The notes under the pieces were generated by a model that did not search any database, was not told the DNA's origin, and worked only from the letters and a program-made list of their open reading frames with translations. A stretch of 32,577 nucleotides of DNA from positions 1 through 32,577 of the forward strand of contig JAKJFO010000026.1 of NCBI GenBank assembly GCA_022704885.1, in the 5' to 3' direction. A program made the position numbers and the translations under genes. This document shows, piece by piece, positions 24,017-31,948 of the stretch (position 1 is its first letter; each line of letters starts with the position of its first letter). The stretch comes from Candidatus Rifleibacteriota bacterium (lineage in GTDB: Bacteria > Riflebacteria > Ozemobacteria > Ozemobacterales > Ozemobacteraceae).

Positions 24017-24911
24017 AAATCTGGCGCAGTTTTTCTGAGCGCTCGCTATCTACCGCTTCGATTGTTGTCCAGTCTACGCGCTGACCAACCATTTCTTCGA
24101 TTTTTTCGCGTAACGGCTGGTTGCGTATCGCCGATCTGGCAAAAACCGCCTTGATTACCGAAGTGGCAACCAGTGCGGTATCAATCATTCCCTGAGGCTC
24201 GATCTGACTGTATTTTACGCCCGAGGCATTCAGGTCAGTCATCGGGAAAATGGTGACCGCCGTCTGCGAGGCTGCATCGACTCTGATATCATTAATCTCG
24301 AGTATGGGCAGAGGTTCGTTTTCGATATAAAGGCGGGCGTAGTGCAGAGCGAATTTTTCATCAGGAGCAAGAGTTGCCACACAGCGGCTTTTCTGGCTGG
24401 TCGTACCCGAGAAGATAATTGCGCCGGCCGAGGCTTTTTCGACGCTGATGTTCTCGGTGACCCGCGCAAACATGGTCTTGAAATCGAGCTCAACCCGGTT
24501 GCTGATCTTGCCATCAGTCGGCATGTTGAAGGCAAACTGCGCGTTATATTCTTCGCCGCGCGGCACAAGATCGAAAGCGACGCCGGCCGAAGCGATCAGC
24601 GTAAGAGTCCCGGCCATCGGGTCGTTGATCAGCGCTTTTTGATCGATGATGATCAGAACTGGCGTTTGATCGTGATCATCGAAGACATGCAACGAGTAAC
24701 TGTCGGGAGCATGATAACGAACCTGACAGAGTATATTGAGCGGCATCGGCAGGTTCATGCGCATGTCAAACGCCAGCGAACTGAGGTTATCCTGCGGCAG
24801 CCTGATGTCGCGTATCAGCTTCAATACTTCTTCGGCCGACGGCGTCTGAGCCTGGGCAACCCCGGCCAGCATAATTATCAGACCCATAACGAACAACAGT
24901 GTCTTTTTCAT
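24003..24911 (-). CDS. Exported protein, possibly LolA-like
   Basis: A 302-residue exported protein. A clear signal peptide (MKKTLLFVMGLIIMLAGVAQ, cleavage after AQA) supports start 24911, which also has GAGGGAG just before ATG. The frame further upstream adds a non-membrane leader and is rejected. The first 200 residues alternate strands (FDMRMNLPMPLNILCQVRYH, LIIIDQKALINDPMAGTLTL and RVELDFKTMFARVTENISVE), like the half-barrel of LolA/LolB-type lipid-binding proteins, followed by a helical tail. The LolA likeness is a weak structural guess. A promoter with a perfect TATAAT sits just upstream. It is downstream of the NFACT gene by 82 bases on the same strand. Confidence 0.7.
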   Translation of the reverse strand: MKKTLLFVMGLIIMLAGVAQAQTPSAEEVLKLIRDIRLPQDNLSSLAFDMRMNLPMPLNILCQVRYHAPDSYSLHVFDDHDQTPVLIIIDQKALINDPMAGTLTLIASAGVAFDLVPRGEEYNAQFAFNMPTDGKISNRVELDFKTMFARVTENISVEKASAGAIIFSGTTSQKSRCVATLAPDEKFALHYARLYIENEPLPILEINDIRVDAASQTAVTIFPMTDLNASGVKYSQIEPQGMIDTALVATSVIKAVFARSAIRNQPLREKIEEMVGQRVDWTTIEAVDSERSEKLRQIFKPL

Positions 24912-24941
24912 AACTCCCTCACTCTTTCTCATTATGCGCAG

Positions 24942-24970
24942 ATTATACATTCGATTCACCCGAACAGCAA
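24942..24970 (-). promoter_or_regulatory. Promoter of the exported LolA-like protein
   Basis: On the minus strand TTGCTG (24970-24965), a 17-base spacer, TATAAT (24947-24942). The -10 is perfect and the -35 keeps only TTG. A transcript would begin near 24935, about 24 bases before the ATG. Confidence 0.5.
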
Positions 24971-24993
24971 TTTTAGTTCGGAGGAATCGGCTG

Positions 24994-26703
24994 TCAGCTC
25001 TTCTGGCTGGCAGCCAGAAGGGAACTCGCAGCGGCGGGGTCGACCAGCAGGGTTTTCTGATTCGTATAAGAAACGCGACCCGGGCCGCCGCCAGGGATTC
25101 TTTTTACGTGCGCAACATCGGCGTAGTCGACCGGAACTTTGCTGCTTGCGCGCGCAAAGCTGAACCAGGCGGCCAGCACGGCGCCACGGTAGAGATCGGC
25201 TTCGCTGATTTCGCCTTCAGCCTTGCGCAGAATCACATGTGCGCCCGGTACGTCGTTGGCGTGAAACCAGTAATCGCCGCGCCGCGCCAGCTGAAAGGTC
25301 AAAGCATCGTTCTGGCGGGCGTTACGACCGGCATAATAGCGGCAGCCTTCGATATCGAGAACCGGCTTGAAATCAGGGCGGCGGCGACTGCCGTGCCCGC
25401 CGGATTTTTTGCGACCGGCACCACGACCGGGCGAAGCCGGATCAAGAGCCTTGAGATCGGGCAGCAGATCGGCCTCGGTCTCGGCGTTTTCGGCCAGCCA
25501 CAGCTGTTCGCGCAACCAGGCAAGATCAGCATCGAGAATCCTTATGCGTTTTTCGACTTCGGCGATACCGCGCTGCGCCTTCTTGTACAGGTTGAAAAAG
25601 CGTTGGGCCGAAGCCGCCGGAGTGCGCGCGGGATCGAGCTCGATACGGACGCGCTGCGATGTCTGCCAGTCTTCGAGTTCGACAAAGCGACTGCCCAGCT
25701 TTATCTGGTAAAGATTGGCTATCAGGAGGTCGCCGTGATGGCGGTAATGCCCTGAATCTGTATATTTCGCGAGCAGAGCGCGCTGATCTTCGAGAAGGCG
25801 TTCTTTTTGCCTGACTTCTCGGGCAATCATGTCGATGCAATGCTGTCTGCGTTCATTCAGGCGGCGCGCCGCCACCAGGTTTTGATATACCCAGTTGAGT
25901 GCGTCGTTGACCGTAGCAAAAACCTTGCACTCCGCATTTTTAAGATGATCGAGACGATACCCGGAAACCGCCAGAACCTTGTCGGCGGCAAGATAAACAT
26001 ATGCCTGCCTGTCAGCTTCGATATCAGCGAGCAGACGCACAAACTCTTCGCTGGCAAATTCGCGCCCGACACTGTCGAGGCGCGCAAGCAGCGCGGCGTG
26101 CAAAACTGGTGAAATGGCGCCGATACGGCTTTTCCATTCCGCTGCCGGAGCGGCAAAAACAGTAGACAGTTGCTGAACGGATGCTTTGAAGGGGTCGAGC
26201 ACCGGCGCACTCTCAGGCAGCCGGTAAACCGCACCAATCAGGTTGTTTGAGGTGCGCGACAGGCGGTCGAGAATCTTGTGTTCGGCGTCGCAGATGAAGA
26301 CGTCGGCGATGCGGCCGGTGAACTCGCCGAACAGGTAGTAATCGCTGCGGTTTCCAAAAAAGCTGTCGACAACCACAAAATGCAGCTTGACTACGCGGTC
26401 GAAACGGTTCTCGGCTTCGCTGCCAGCCAGTTCGACCGACATCAGGCGGCTGTCGATGAGCAGGCGATTGGCTGTTCGCACCAGCGACGAATTTTTATCT
26501 AGCTCAGATGCTGTTTCGGCAATGCGAAGACCCTGGTCGGGGTTATCGAGATTGAGCACCAGACTTGCCCGGCCACCACCCTTGCGCTTGAGCTGCAGCG
26601 CAAAGCTGCGCCCCGAACAGTCGATTGCGCGCGCTATCAGCGGACGATCAGCCAGCATAGCGGCGAGTTCGCCAACATGTTTTTTCAGCGACAGATAGTC
26701 CAT
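24994..26703 (-). CDS. rqcH: NFACT-family ribosome quality control protein (RqcH-like)
   Basis: A 569-residue cytoplasmic protein. RqcH binds stalled 60S/50S subunits and adds C-terminal alanine tails to nascent chains, marking them for proteolysis. Visible layout: NFACT-N ~1-190 with the conserved Asp-Arg pair (FDRVVKLHF, Asp102-Arg103), helix-hairpin and coiled-coil region ~220-410, a basic Gly-rich linker (GRGAGRKKSGGHGSRRR), and NFACT-R ~445-560. The last includes DYWFHANDVPGAHVILR, then VDYADVAHVKRIPGGGPGRV with SYTNQKTLLVDP, the most conserved part of the family. Once annotated as fibronectin-binding proteins. Spaced 22 bases after the TolB-like gene on the same strand, so probably co-transcribed. 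The ribosome site before ATG 26703 is weak. Confidence 0.93.
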   Translation of the reverse strand: MDYLSLKKHVGELAAMLADRPLIARAIDCSGRSFALQLKRKGGGRASLVLNLDNPDQGLRIAETASELDKNSSLVRTANRLLIDSRLMSVELAGSEAENRFDRVVKLHFVVVDSFFGNRSDYYLFGEFTGRIADVFICDAEHKILDRLSRTSNNLIGAVYRLPESAPVLDPFKASVQQLSTVFAAPAAEWKSRIGAISPVLHAALLARLDSVGREFASEEFVRLLADIEADRQAYVYLAADKVLAVSGYRLDHLKNAECKVFATVNDALNWVYQNLVAARRLNERRQHCIDMIAREVRQKERLLEDQRALLAKYTDSGHYRHHGDLLIANLYQIKLGSRFVELEDWQTSQRVRIELDPARTPAASAQRFFNLYKKAQRGIAEVEKRIRILDADLAWLREQLWLAENAETEADLLPDLKALDPASPGRGAGRKKSGGHGSRRRPDFKPVLDIEGCRYYAGRNARQNDALTFQLARRGDYWFHANDVPGAHVILRKAEGEISEADLYRGAVLAAWFSFARASSKVPVDYADVAHVKRIPGGGPGRVSYTNQKTLLVDPAAASSLLAASQKS

Positions 26704-26725
26704 CAGGCAGCCTGTAAAACGCTGT

Positions 26726-27697
26726 TCAACGGATTATGGCAGGATATATGATGTTTCCGGCAAATTGCAGTGTCTGCTTCGGTTCTTTGCCTTCGCCGGC
26801 GCGCCAGGCGATGGCGGTGACGCCTTCTTCGTTCATGGTTCCGTAGATCCAGTGGCCGTCGATATACAGCATCGGGCCGAAAAATTCGGGGTCATTCAGC
26901 TCGATCACGCCTTTGCTGCCGGCCGGAAGAGTTACCTTCATCGGTGATCGGTCGGTTGCACCACGAACCGCGGTGAACAGCAGCGAGCGGCTGCGGTCTT
27001 TTTCAGAGACGATCGAGGGCATGACCGCCTTGAAGCCCATCGCATCACCTTCGGCACTGTAATAGCTTTCGCCGCCGGCAATCCTGACATGCTGCTGCTT
27101 TTTCAGATCGTACATATACAGTGTCGACTTCGATAACCGGCCGGTTTCGGGATCTGAGTATTCGGCGAGTACATAAACCAGCAGGCTGTCAGACACCCAG
27201 ACCGGGCGATCGACCACCGTTGTGGTTTCAGTGTTTTCACTGGTTTTTAGACGGGTACTGTCGATAATCGTCTGCTGCTGTTTTGTCGCCAGGTCGAGCA
27301 GTACAATCGAAGTGCTCGCCCAGACCACTTCAGGATCTGGTGCATATTGAACTGCGATTCGGCTGCCGTCAGGCGAATAAGCCGGGTTGGCATAGGCACC
27401 CATACCAGCACTGATATTAACGGCAACACTGGCGTCATCGGTCAGAGGCATCATAAAAAGCGAGTTAGCACCTTCGCGGTCAGAAACGAAAACCAGTGTC
27501 TGACCATCTGGCGAAACTGCTGGCATCGATTCTTCTGCTTCGGTGGCGCTAAGCCTGATTACTTCGCCAGTCTTGAGATCGGCACGATAAAGGTCGAACT
27601 GGTTACCGGCGCGGCCGCAGAACACAATCTCGACAGCTTCGCAAAGAAGCGGAAAAGCTACAAGGATGGCGATCAGCAGAATTCTGGCGATTTTCAT
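26726..27697 (-). CDS. Exported TolB-like beta-propeller protein
   Basis: A 323-residue protein with a signal peptide (MKIARILLIAILVAFPLLCE) and a TolB/PD40-type propeller. The propeller blade motif SPDG is seen twice: ESMPAVSPDGQTLVFVSDRE and ANPAYSPDGSRIAVQYA. Each follows a strand that describes an annotated value (NQFDLYRADLKTGEVIRL; TSIVLLDLATKQQQTII). The function is likely binding a protein or peptide in the periplasm; a TolB-Pal role is not implied, since there are no tol-pal genes here. GGAGGGAAA precedes ATG 27697, a strong start. Likely first gene of an operon with the NFACT protein. Confidence 0.88.
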   Translation of the reverse strand: MKIARILLIAILVAFPLLCEAVEIVFCGRAGNQFDLYRADLKTGEVIRLSATEAEESMPAVSPDGQTLVFVSDREGANSLFMMPLTDDASVAVNISAGMGAYANPAYSPDGSRIAVQYAPDPEVVWASTSIVLLDLATKQQQTIIDSTRLKTSENTETTTVVDRPVWVSDSLLVYVLAEYSDPETGRLSKSTLYMYDLKKQQHVRIAGGESYYSAEGDAMGFKAVMPSIVSEKDRSRSLLFTAVRGATDRSPMKVTLPAGSKGVIELNDPEFFGPMLYIDGHWIYGTMNEEGVTAIAWRAGEGKEPKQTLQFAGNIIYPAIIR

Positions 27698-27750
27698 TTT
27701 CCCTCCTGTTGCGGGGCCCGGCGACTGCCGGTAATTCTAAATTATTCAAT

Positions 27751-27759
27751 ATTATAGCA
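27751..27759 (-). promoter_or_regulatory. Extended -10 promoter of the TolB-like gene
   Basis: TGCTATAAT on the minus strand: perfect -10 with the TGn extension, which can make up for the poor -35. The start of transcription would be near 27744, about 47 bases before the ATG. Confidence 0.5.
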
Positions 27760-27937
27760 TATACAGCAATTCCCGGTGAGAAGTCAAAAGACTGCGAACT
27801 CTGAGCAAGATCAAATGATCAGTTCTCATTCTGCATTCCCTTATGTCTGCGAGAGCCGCTCTTCGTCGTGCCAGGCTTCAGCAAATCAGCGTCAGGCTAA
27901 GTCGCAGAATCTATCCATCAACGCCCGTCTCTCGAAT

Positions 27938-27969
27938 AATCTGCGTCAATCTGAGTAATCTGCGGTTTC
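27938..27969 (+). repeat. Dispersed intergenic repeat, copy C
   Basis: Begins AATCTGCGTCAATC and ends TAATCTGCGGTTTC, 32 bases. Same orientation as copy B at 18234-18265 and opposite to copy A at 17163-17193. Confidence 0.8.
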
Positions 27970-27993
27970 TTCTCTCCTGCTCATAATTGCTGT

Positions 27994-28022
27994 TTGCCTG
28001 CCGGGCAAAGCTGTGGTAATAT
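27994..28022 (+). promoter_or_regulatory. Promoter positioned for a leaderless small membrane-protein transcript
   Basis: TTGCCT (27994-27999), 17 bases, TAATAT (28017-28022). The expected transcript start falls at about 28029-28030, that is on the ATG itself. No ribosome site is seen, as at the HEAT gene. Confidence 0.3.
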
Positions 28023-28029
28023 TGGCCGT

Positions 28030-28251
28030 ATGGCTTACTATTATGCGATTCCGGTTTTTCTGACGCTGCTGTTTGCGTTCTGTTATCTGCTGGTTCATGT
28101 GTTGCTCGGCGTTTTTGATCGCCTCAACTTCTTCTGGGACTGGTGGGACGGCAAACGCAGACGCTTTCCTCTGCTGATCGGCGTCGAAATCGTTTATTTT
28201 GCAGCCATACTCTACTACATCGTCTACTGGGAACTCTCCGGCAACACCTGA
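28030..28251 (+). CDS. Small two-helix membrane protein
   Basis: A 73-residue protein of unknown function. Two hydrophobic segments (residues ~6-28 and ~47-67) flank a short polar loop with FFWDWWDGKRRRF, rich in Trp and ending in basic residues. The topology would put the positively charged loop in the cytoplasm. No ribosome site is seen ahead of ATG 28030, and the upstream frame has no better start. It lies 46 bases ahead of the TagA fusion, on the same strand. Co-transcription with that gene would make it an accessory to the glycosyltransferase, but this is only positional inference. Confidence 0.6.
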   Translation: MAYYYAIPVFLTLLFAFCYLLVHVLLGVFDRLNFFWDWWDGKRRRFPLLIGVEIVYFAAILYYIVYWELSGNT

Positions 28252-28297
28252 CCCGGCTGCTATTGCCAAACGGGCGGCGGCAACTTATAGTTAAGGG

Positions 28298-30052
28298 ATG
28301 AATCCCGTCACCGGACAAATTGAACCGCTCATTACCGCCTCAGCCGGCGCCATACTTTTCTGGGCGCTGGGGCGGCGTCTTACCGGCAGCATGAGCTTCG
28401 ACCTCGGGCGTGGCAGTTATATCGGAGCGTTTCCGTTTCTCGGAGCACTCCTTGGCGCCGGCTTGGCGGGTGGCGTGTTTGCGCAGCAGAGTTTTCTGGC
28501 GCTGACAGCAGCCGCATTTCTGCTGACTCTGATCGGGTTTCTGCGCGACCGCCAGAGATTCTCGTATCTCAGCCTGCTGCCATGTTGCGCTCTGGTAATC
28601 ATTGCCAGCCTGTTTGCCGCTACCGACACCGGTGGCCTGTTCGTCATTTCAGCCACGATATGGGCTCTGCTGATCGTATTCAGCCTCAAAATCGCGGCGC
28701 TGGTCTACGAAATGCCGTTCATTCTGCTGACAACCAGCACCCTGACGCAGTTCATTCTCTTTTCACAGCACCAGTTTACGCAAACTGCTGTCATGACCAA
28801 TCTTTCACTGCTGACCGCATCGGTAATGACGATGCTTTATTCAACCGGCGGAAGACGCGTTCTGACGGGCAGCAGCGGCATTTTTGCTGCTGGTTACCTG
28901 CTCGCTGCCGTCTCGTTACTGGAAGGTTCAGGCCGTCTGCTGATCTTCGGCCTTTTCGTGCCTTCGATGGTCATTCTGTTTCCCTTCGCCCTGATCAGTA
29001 TAATGATCGTCGCATCTTATTTTGGCAACCGCCTGCACCACGGAACCAGCCGAGAAAGAGTCTATTCATGGTCGCTGCGCCGCGAAAGAACCGTGCTGTT
29101 TGCCGGGTTGTTCTTTCTCTGTCTGAACTTTCTGGCTCTGCTGGTTCTAATTGAGGCGCCAGGCCCGGCTTATTTCGTGCTGTTTCTGCTGTTCATCTTT
29201 TCGCTGTTCGTCTTTGTTTCCACCTTCGCCCGCAAAGAAGCTGCTCCCGGCCTGCCGGCGCCATCACAGATCGAAATTCTCGGCATCACCGTCGATGCGG
29301 TTATGCCGGCAGATGTCATTGCGCGAATCGACAGCTATCTTCATTCTGTGCCAGAATCTGTTGATAAAAAGACAGAATCTGCTTCAGCAGTTAATGGTAC
29401 TGCGTTGTTTCATATAGTTACCGCTGATTCGCTGGCGCTCGTGCGGGCCGGCGAAGACGAGCGCTTTCGCAATTCGATGCGCCGGGCCGCACTCGTCGTG
29501 CCTGACGGTGCCGGAGTAGTCTGGGCCGCCGATTTTCTTGGCACTCCCCTGCCCGGTCGGGTGCCGGGGGTTGCCCTGGTTTCACAGATCTGCGAAACTG
29601 CCGGCAAAGCCGGCTGGAAAGTCTTTTTTCTCGGCGGCAAACCCGGCATCGCAGAGCAGGCGGCCGGTCAGCTGCAAAATGAACATGGCGTAAAGATATG
29701 TGGTATAGAACATGGTTATTTCACACCTGATTCCGCCGAAGAAGAATCCATTCTCGAAAAAATCACAGTGGCGCGTCCGGATATCATATTTGTAGCGCTT
29801 GGCGTGCCCCGCCAGGAGTTTTTCATCGCCCGCCTGCGCAACTGCCTCAGACGGGGTGTCGCAATCGGTGTGGGGGGCAGTTTCGACGTAATATCACAGA
29901 CTTTGCCGCGCGCCCCTTACTGGATGCAGCGTTTCGGCATCGAATGGCTTTTCCGCCTCTGGCTCGAGCCGCGCCGCTTCATGCGCATGCTCGGCATTCC
30001 CCTCTTCGTCCTGCAGATCCTCCGCCACAAATGGAACGCTGAAAGCTCATAG
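28298..30052 (+). CDS. Fusion of degenerate WecA/TagO-like membrane domain and TagA/WecG glycosyltransferase
   Basis: A 584-residue protein in two parts. Residues ~325-575 are a TagA/WecG/CpsF enzyme that transfers ManNAc-type sugars to GlcNAc-PP-lipid. It has FHIVTADS, VPDGAGVVWA (likely catalytic Asp403), RVPGVAL, FFLGGKPGIAEQAA, ALGVPRQEFF and IGVGGSFDVISQTLPRAPYW. Residues ~1-310 are about nine membrane helices laid out like WecA/TagO/MraY, the enzymes making that lipid. Segments line up with GLLDDxxxLS, RVFMGDxGSMFLG and the HLHH loop, but as GFLRDRQRFS (80-89), RRVLTGSSGIFAAG (186-199) and NRLHHG. The first Asp of the DD pair and the Asp of GDSG are gone, so it is probably inactive and may serve as a lipid-binding anchor. 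Its donor sugar can come from WecB (16022). AAGGG directly abuts ATG. Confidence 0.85.
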   Translation: MNPVTGQIEPLITASAGAILFWALGRRLTGSMSFDLGRGSYIGAFPFLGALLGAGLAGGVFAQQSFLALTAAAFLLTLIGFLRDRQRFSYLSLLPCCALVIIASLFAATDTGGLFVISATIWALLIVFSLKIAALVYEMPFILLTTSTLTQFILFSQHQFTQTAVMTNLSLLTASVMTMLYSTGGRRVLTGSSGIFAAGYLLAAVSLLEGSGRLLIFGLFVPSMVILFPFALISIMIVASYFGNRLHHGTSRERVYSWSLRRERTVLFAGLFFLCLNFLALLVLIEAPGPAYFVLFLLFIFSLFVFVSTFARKEAAPGLPAPSQIEILGITVDAVMPADVIARIDSYLHSVPESVDKKTESASAVNGTALFHIVTADSLALVRAGEDERFRNSMRRAALVVPDGAGVVWAADFLGTPLPGRVPGVALVSQICETAGKAGWKVFFLGGKPGIAEQAAGQLQNEHGVKICGIEHGYFTPDSAEEESILEKITVARPDIIFVALGVPRQEFFIARLRNCLRRGVAIGVGGSFDVISQTLPRAPYWMQRFGIEWLFRLWLEPRRFMRMLGIPLFVLQILRHKWNAESS

Positions 30053-30329
30053 AGTATTTATCAATTCCCACTGTCGCCCCACTTACTCGGGCGCTCGGCG
30101 GGATCTCAACGCTCCAGCGATTCGCCTCATCAACTTCTCGATTGATGGAGCCTTTGAGTCAAAACTGCTCGGCTCACAAGCTTGCGCTTTTGAGATGCCC
30201 GCCTATGCCCTTACTGTTTCTGTCATTAAAAGTCAGTCATAGAGGAAAGCAGGAGATCTCCCAAAACTCATTTATGCAGAATCGGGTGGCGCAAATTGCA
30301 CCACCCGATACATTAAATGCAAAAAAAAC
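30053..30329. other. Convergent intergenic region with a perfect hairpin
   Basis: No gene seen. A hairpin with a 9-bp perfect stem (ATCGGGTGG at 30281-30289, CCACCCGAT at 30301-30309) and an 11-base loop lies 20 bases past the minus-strand stop. There is no T run on either side, so it is a weak terminator at best; it may protect an mRNA 3' end. Confidence 0.5.
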
Positions 30330-31253
30330 TTACTTCTTTTCGTTGGCTTTTTCGGAAAGCTTGAGCATGGTGTTCTTGAACTGGTCAGCAGGCACACTCA
30401 GGAAGATGCGGGCCAGGTTTTCCTGGTTGTCTTCGACCTTGGCGCTCTTGAGCAGTTCGGTCATTTCGGGAACGGAAGCGGTCCAGCCACGGAAGGCGTC
30501 GAGCAGGTTGATCATGGCATCGACGAATTCTGGCAGTTCGGTCTTCTTTTCGACGAGGCCGGTGAATTCCATGGTGAAGGCCTTGTCATAATCGACTGAG
30601 AAGAAGGCGGTCTTCATGTTCTGCAGACCAGCCACCGGAATCTGCACGCGGCTTTCCCAGTTCGGGGTGGTGACTACGGCGCCCCAGAGGCGCGATGTGG
30701 TATCGACGCGTTCCATCAGGTGCGAGAACGCCTTGTTGGTGCTGATATTCTTGGCCTTGCCGCTGCTGAGCTGCGAAACCATTTTGAGCACGTCTTCGCT
30801 GCCGAAAGCCATGGTGGTTTCGTTGATGAAAATCATGTTGCCGTTGGCGTTGAGCTTGTTTTTAACGGCCTGCAGACCTTCGATCGTGGTTATTTCAAAG
30901 CCGGCGGCGAGGTCTTTGTCGGTCTGAATCAGTTCAGATATCTTCTTGGTCGAAAAAGTGCCGTTAACGAGAATGCAGGGGCGTTCGCTGCCATCGAGGA
31001 ACAGCATGACGTTTCTGATGTCGCGGGCGGGTTCGATGCCGGCGCGTTTGTAGAAATTGACCATTTCATTGGTGCTGGCTTCGATCTGGGTGTCGAGAAC
31101 GGCCTTGATTTCAGGCTGCGACACGATCGCGGCCAGGTCAAAATTGACGATAAGGTATGCATCATCCGGAACGAGCGGCAGCAGCACGTTGCTGTAAGCT
31201 GCAATAGTGCTGAATACGAACATTACGGCGACCAGTAGAAATTTAGCTTTCAT
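30330..31253 (-). CDS. Exported protein of unknown function
   Basis: A 307-residue protein with a signal peptide (MKAKFLLVAVMFVFSTIAAY) and a mature part of about 285 residues. The start at 31253 is supported by GGAGGAACAC and by the promoter; the frame extends 24 codons upstream without a ribosome site. The mature part opens LLPLVPDDAYLIVNFDLAAI, a pattern seen in exported proteins of the DUF3352 type in which the same half-barrel occurs twice (a second VNFD-like strand is FFSVDYDKAFTMEF). The family is named with low confidence. No Cys for lipidation follows the leader. It is transcribed alone. Confidence 0.75.
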   Translation of the reverse strand: MKAKFLLVAVMFVFSTIAAYSNVLLPLVPDDAYLIVNFDLAAIVSQPEIKAVLDTQIEASTNEMVNFYKRAGIEPARDIRNVMLFLDGSERPCILVNGTFSTKKISELIQTDKDLAAGFEITTIEGLQAVKNKLNANGNMIFINETTMAFGSEDVLKMVSQLSSGKAKNISTNKAFSHLMERVDTTSRLWGAVVTTPNWESRVQIPVAGLQNMKTAFFSVDYDKAFTMEFTGLVEKKTELPEFVDAMINLLDAFRGWTASVPEMTELLKSAKVEDNQENLARIFLSVPADQFKNTMLKLSEKANEKK

Positions 31254-31296
31254 GTGTTCCTCCTCAGAAATCGGTACAAAATAGACTCTTCTCTGC

Positions 31297-31325
31297 AAGA
31301 TAAGTCCTGCCAGCTGCAAAGTCAA
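31297..31325 (-). promoter_or_regulatory. Promoter of the exported protein at 30330
   Basis: On the minus strand TTGACT (31325-31320), a 17-base spacer, TATCTT (31302-31297). The -35 matches five of six positions and the -10 four. Transcription would begin near 31290, giving a leader of about 37 nt with a GGAGG site. Confidence 0.6.
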
Positions 31326-31362
31326 CTTTCACAACGGTAAAAAAAGTTTTACAGACAGCGCC

Positions 31363-31671
31363 TCAGGCAACCCTTTTTGCAGCAGCGGCCCACTTTAAAG
31401 CCATCTGTCGCATACCCTCAGCGTATTTTGGCCAGTCGTGCAGGGTCTCAGGATCAAAATCAGCACCATTCGGCCAGACCAGCGTATGCCTTTCAGGATC
31501 GACAGCAACCTGCCTGAAAAATTTATCATCACGCAAAGGCCCATAAACAGAACCCTCTAAGATATCGCCCAGAAAGACTAACTGTTCAGTATCGTCATCA
31601 AAAGTTACCCGCAAGGTAAAGGGCTTTACCACTTCAACGCTCATGACCCGATAAATGCCATGCATAACCAT
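31363..31671 (-). CDS. DUF2442 protein, last gene of the DUF2442/DUF4160 array
   Basis: A 102-residue DUF2442 protein. It is paralogous to the 91-residue gene at 32290-32565; the shared core here is GDILEGSVYGPLRDDKFFRQ with VAVDPERHTLVWPNGADFDP, and there it is FFRQVSVN with TIVWPNNADFSP. The first ATG (31671) and a second in-frame ATG two codons on both have a GAGGGAGA/GGGAG site in range. It follows the DUF4160 gene after 7 bases. DUF2442 proteins are small, often paired with DUF4160 and of no proven function. Its C-terminus has an additional amphipathic helix (YAEGMRQMALKWAAAAKRVA) absent from the paralog. Confidence 0.85.
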   Translation of the reverse strand: MVMHGIYRVMSVEVVKPFTLRVTFDDDTEQLVFLGDILEGSVYGPLRDDKFFRQVAVDPERHTLVWPNGADFDPETLHDWPKYAEGMRQMALKWAAAAKRVA

Positions 31672-31678
31672 TCTCCCT

Positions 31679-31948
31679 CTAGCGCAAAGGCGCTATTTTA
31701 AACGGCAAACTGCCACTCTGCAGGCGATGCCAGTTTTCAATCAATTCACTCTTATGTATTTCTGCCCAAGCCTCTACAAGTCTCTGCTCTTTTTGATTTA
31801 TCTTGCCAGCTATCAGTCTCACGCTTTCAATCGAAAACACGGCAGAAGTGTTCTGACAATATACGTGGAAATGTGGTTCATGATGTGGCACACCTACTTC
31901 AGCGTACATGCAAACAATAATACCAAAAAATCTTGCCAGTTCAGGCAT
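31679..31948 (-). CDS. DUF4160 protein
   Basis: An 89-residue DUF4160 protein. Family marks: the opening MPELARFFGIIVCMY, the His-rich HHEPHFHVYCQ, then VFSIESVRLIAGKI and the C-terminal LVEAWAEIHKSELIENWHRL. GGAG stands 6 bases before ATG, and the start overlaps the upstream DUF2442 gene by 8 bases. DUF4160 genes nearly always sit beside a DUF2442 gene; a toxin-antitoxin role has been suggested, but I know of no demonstrated activity. The conserved PHFHV suggests a metal-binding or catalytic site. Confidence 0.9.
   Translation of the reverse strand: MPELARFFGIIVCMYAEVGVPHHEPHFHVYCQNTSAVFSIESVRLIAGKINQKEQRLVEAWAEIHKSELIENWHRLQSGSLPFKIAPLR

Larger units (their letters stand above)
27698..28029. 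other. Intergenic region between divergent TolB-like and membrane-protein genes
   Basis: No gene seen in these 332 bases. They hold an extended -10 (TGCTATAAT, minus strand, 27759-27751) for the TolB-like gene, copy C of the dispersed repeat (27938-27969), a TTTGCC/GGCAAA hairpin (27993-28009) and a promoter for the downstream plus-strand gene. Confidence 0.6.
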
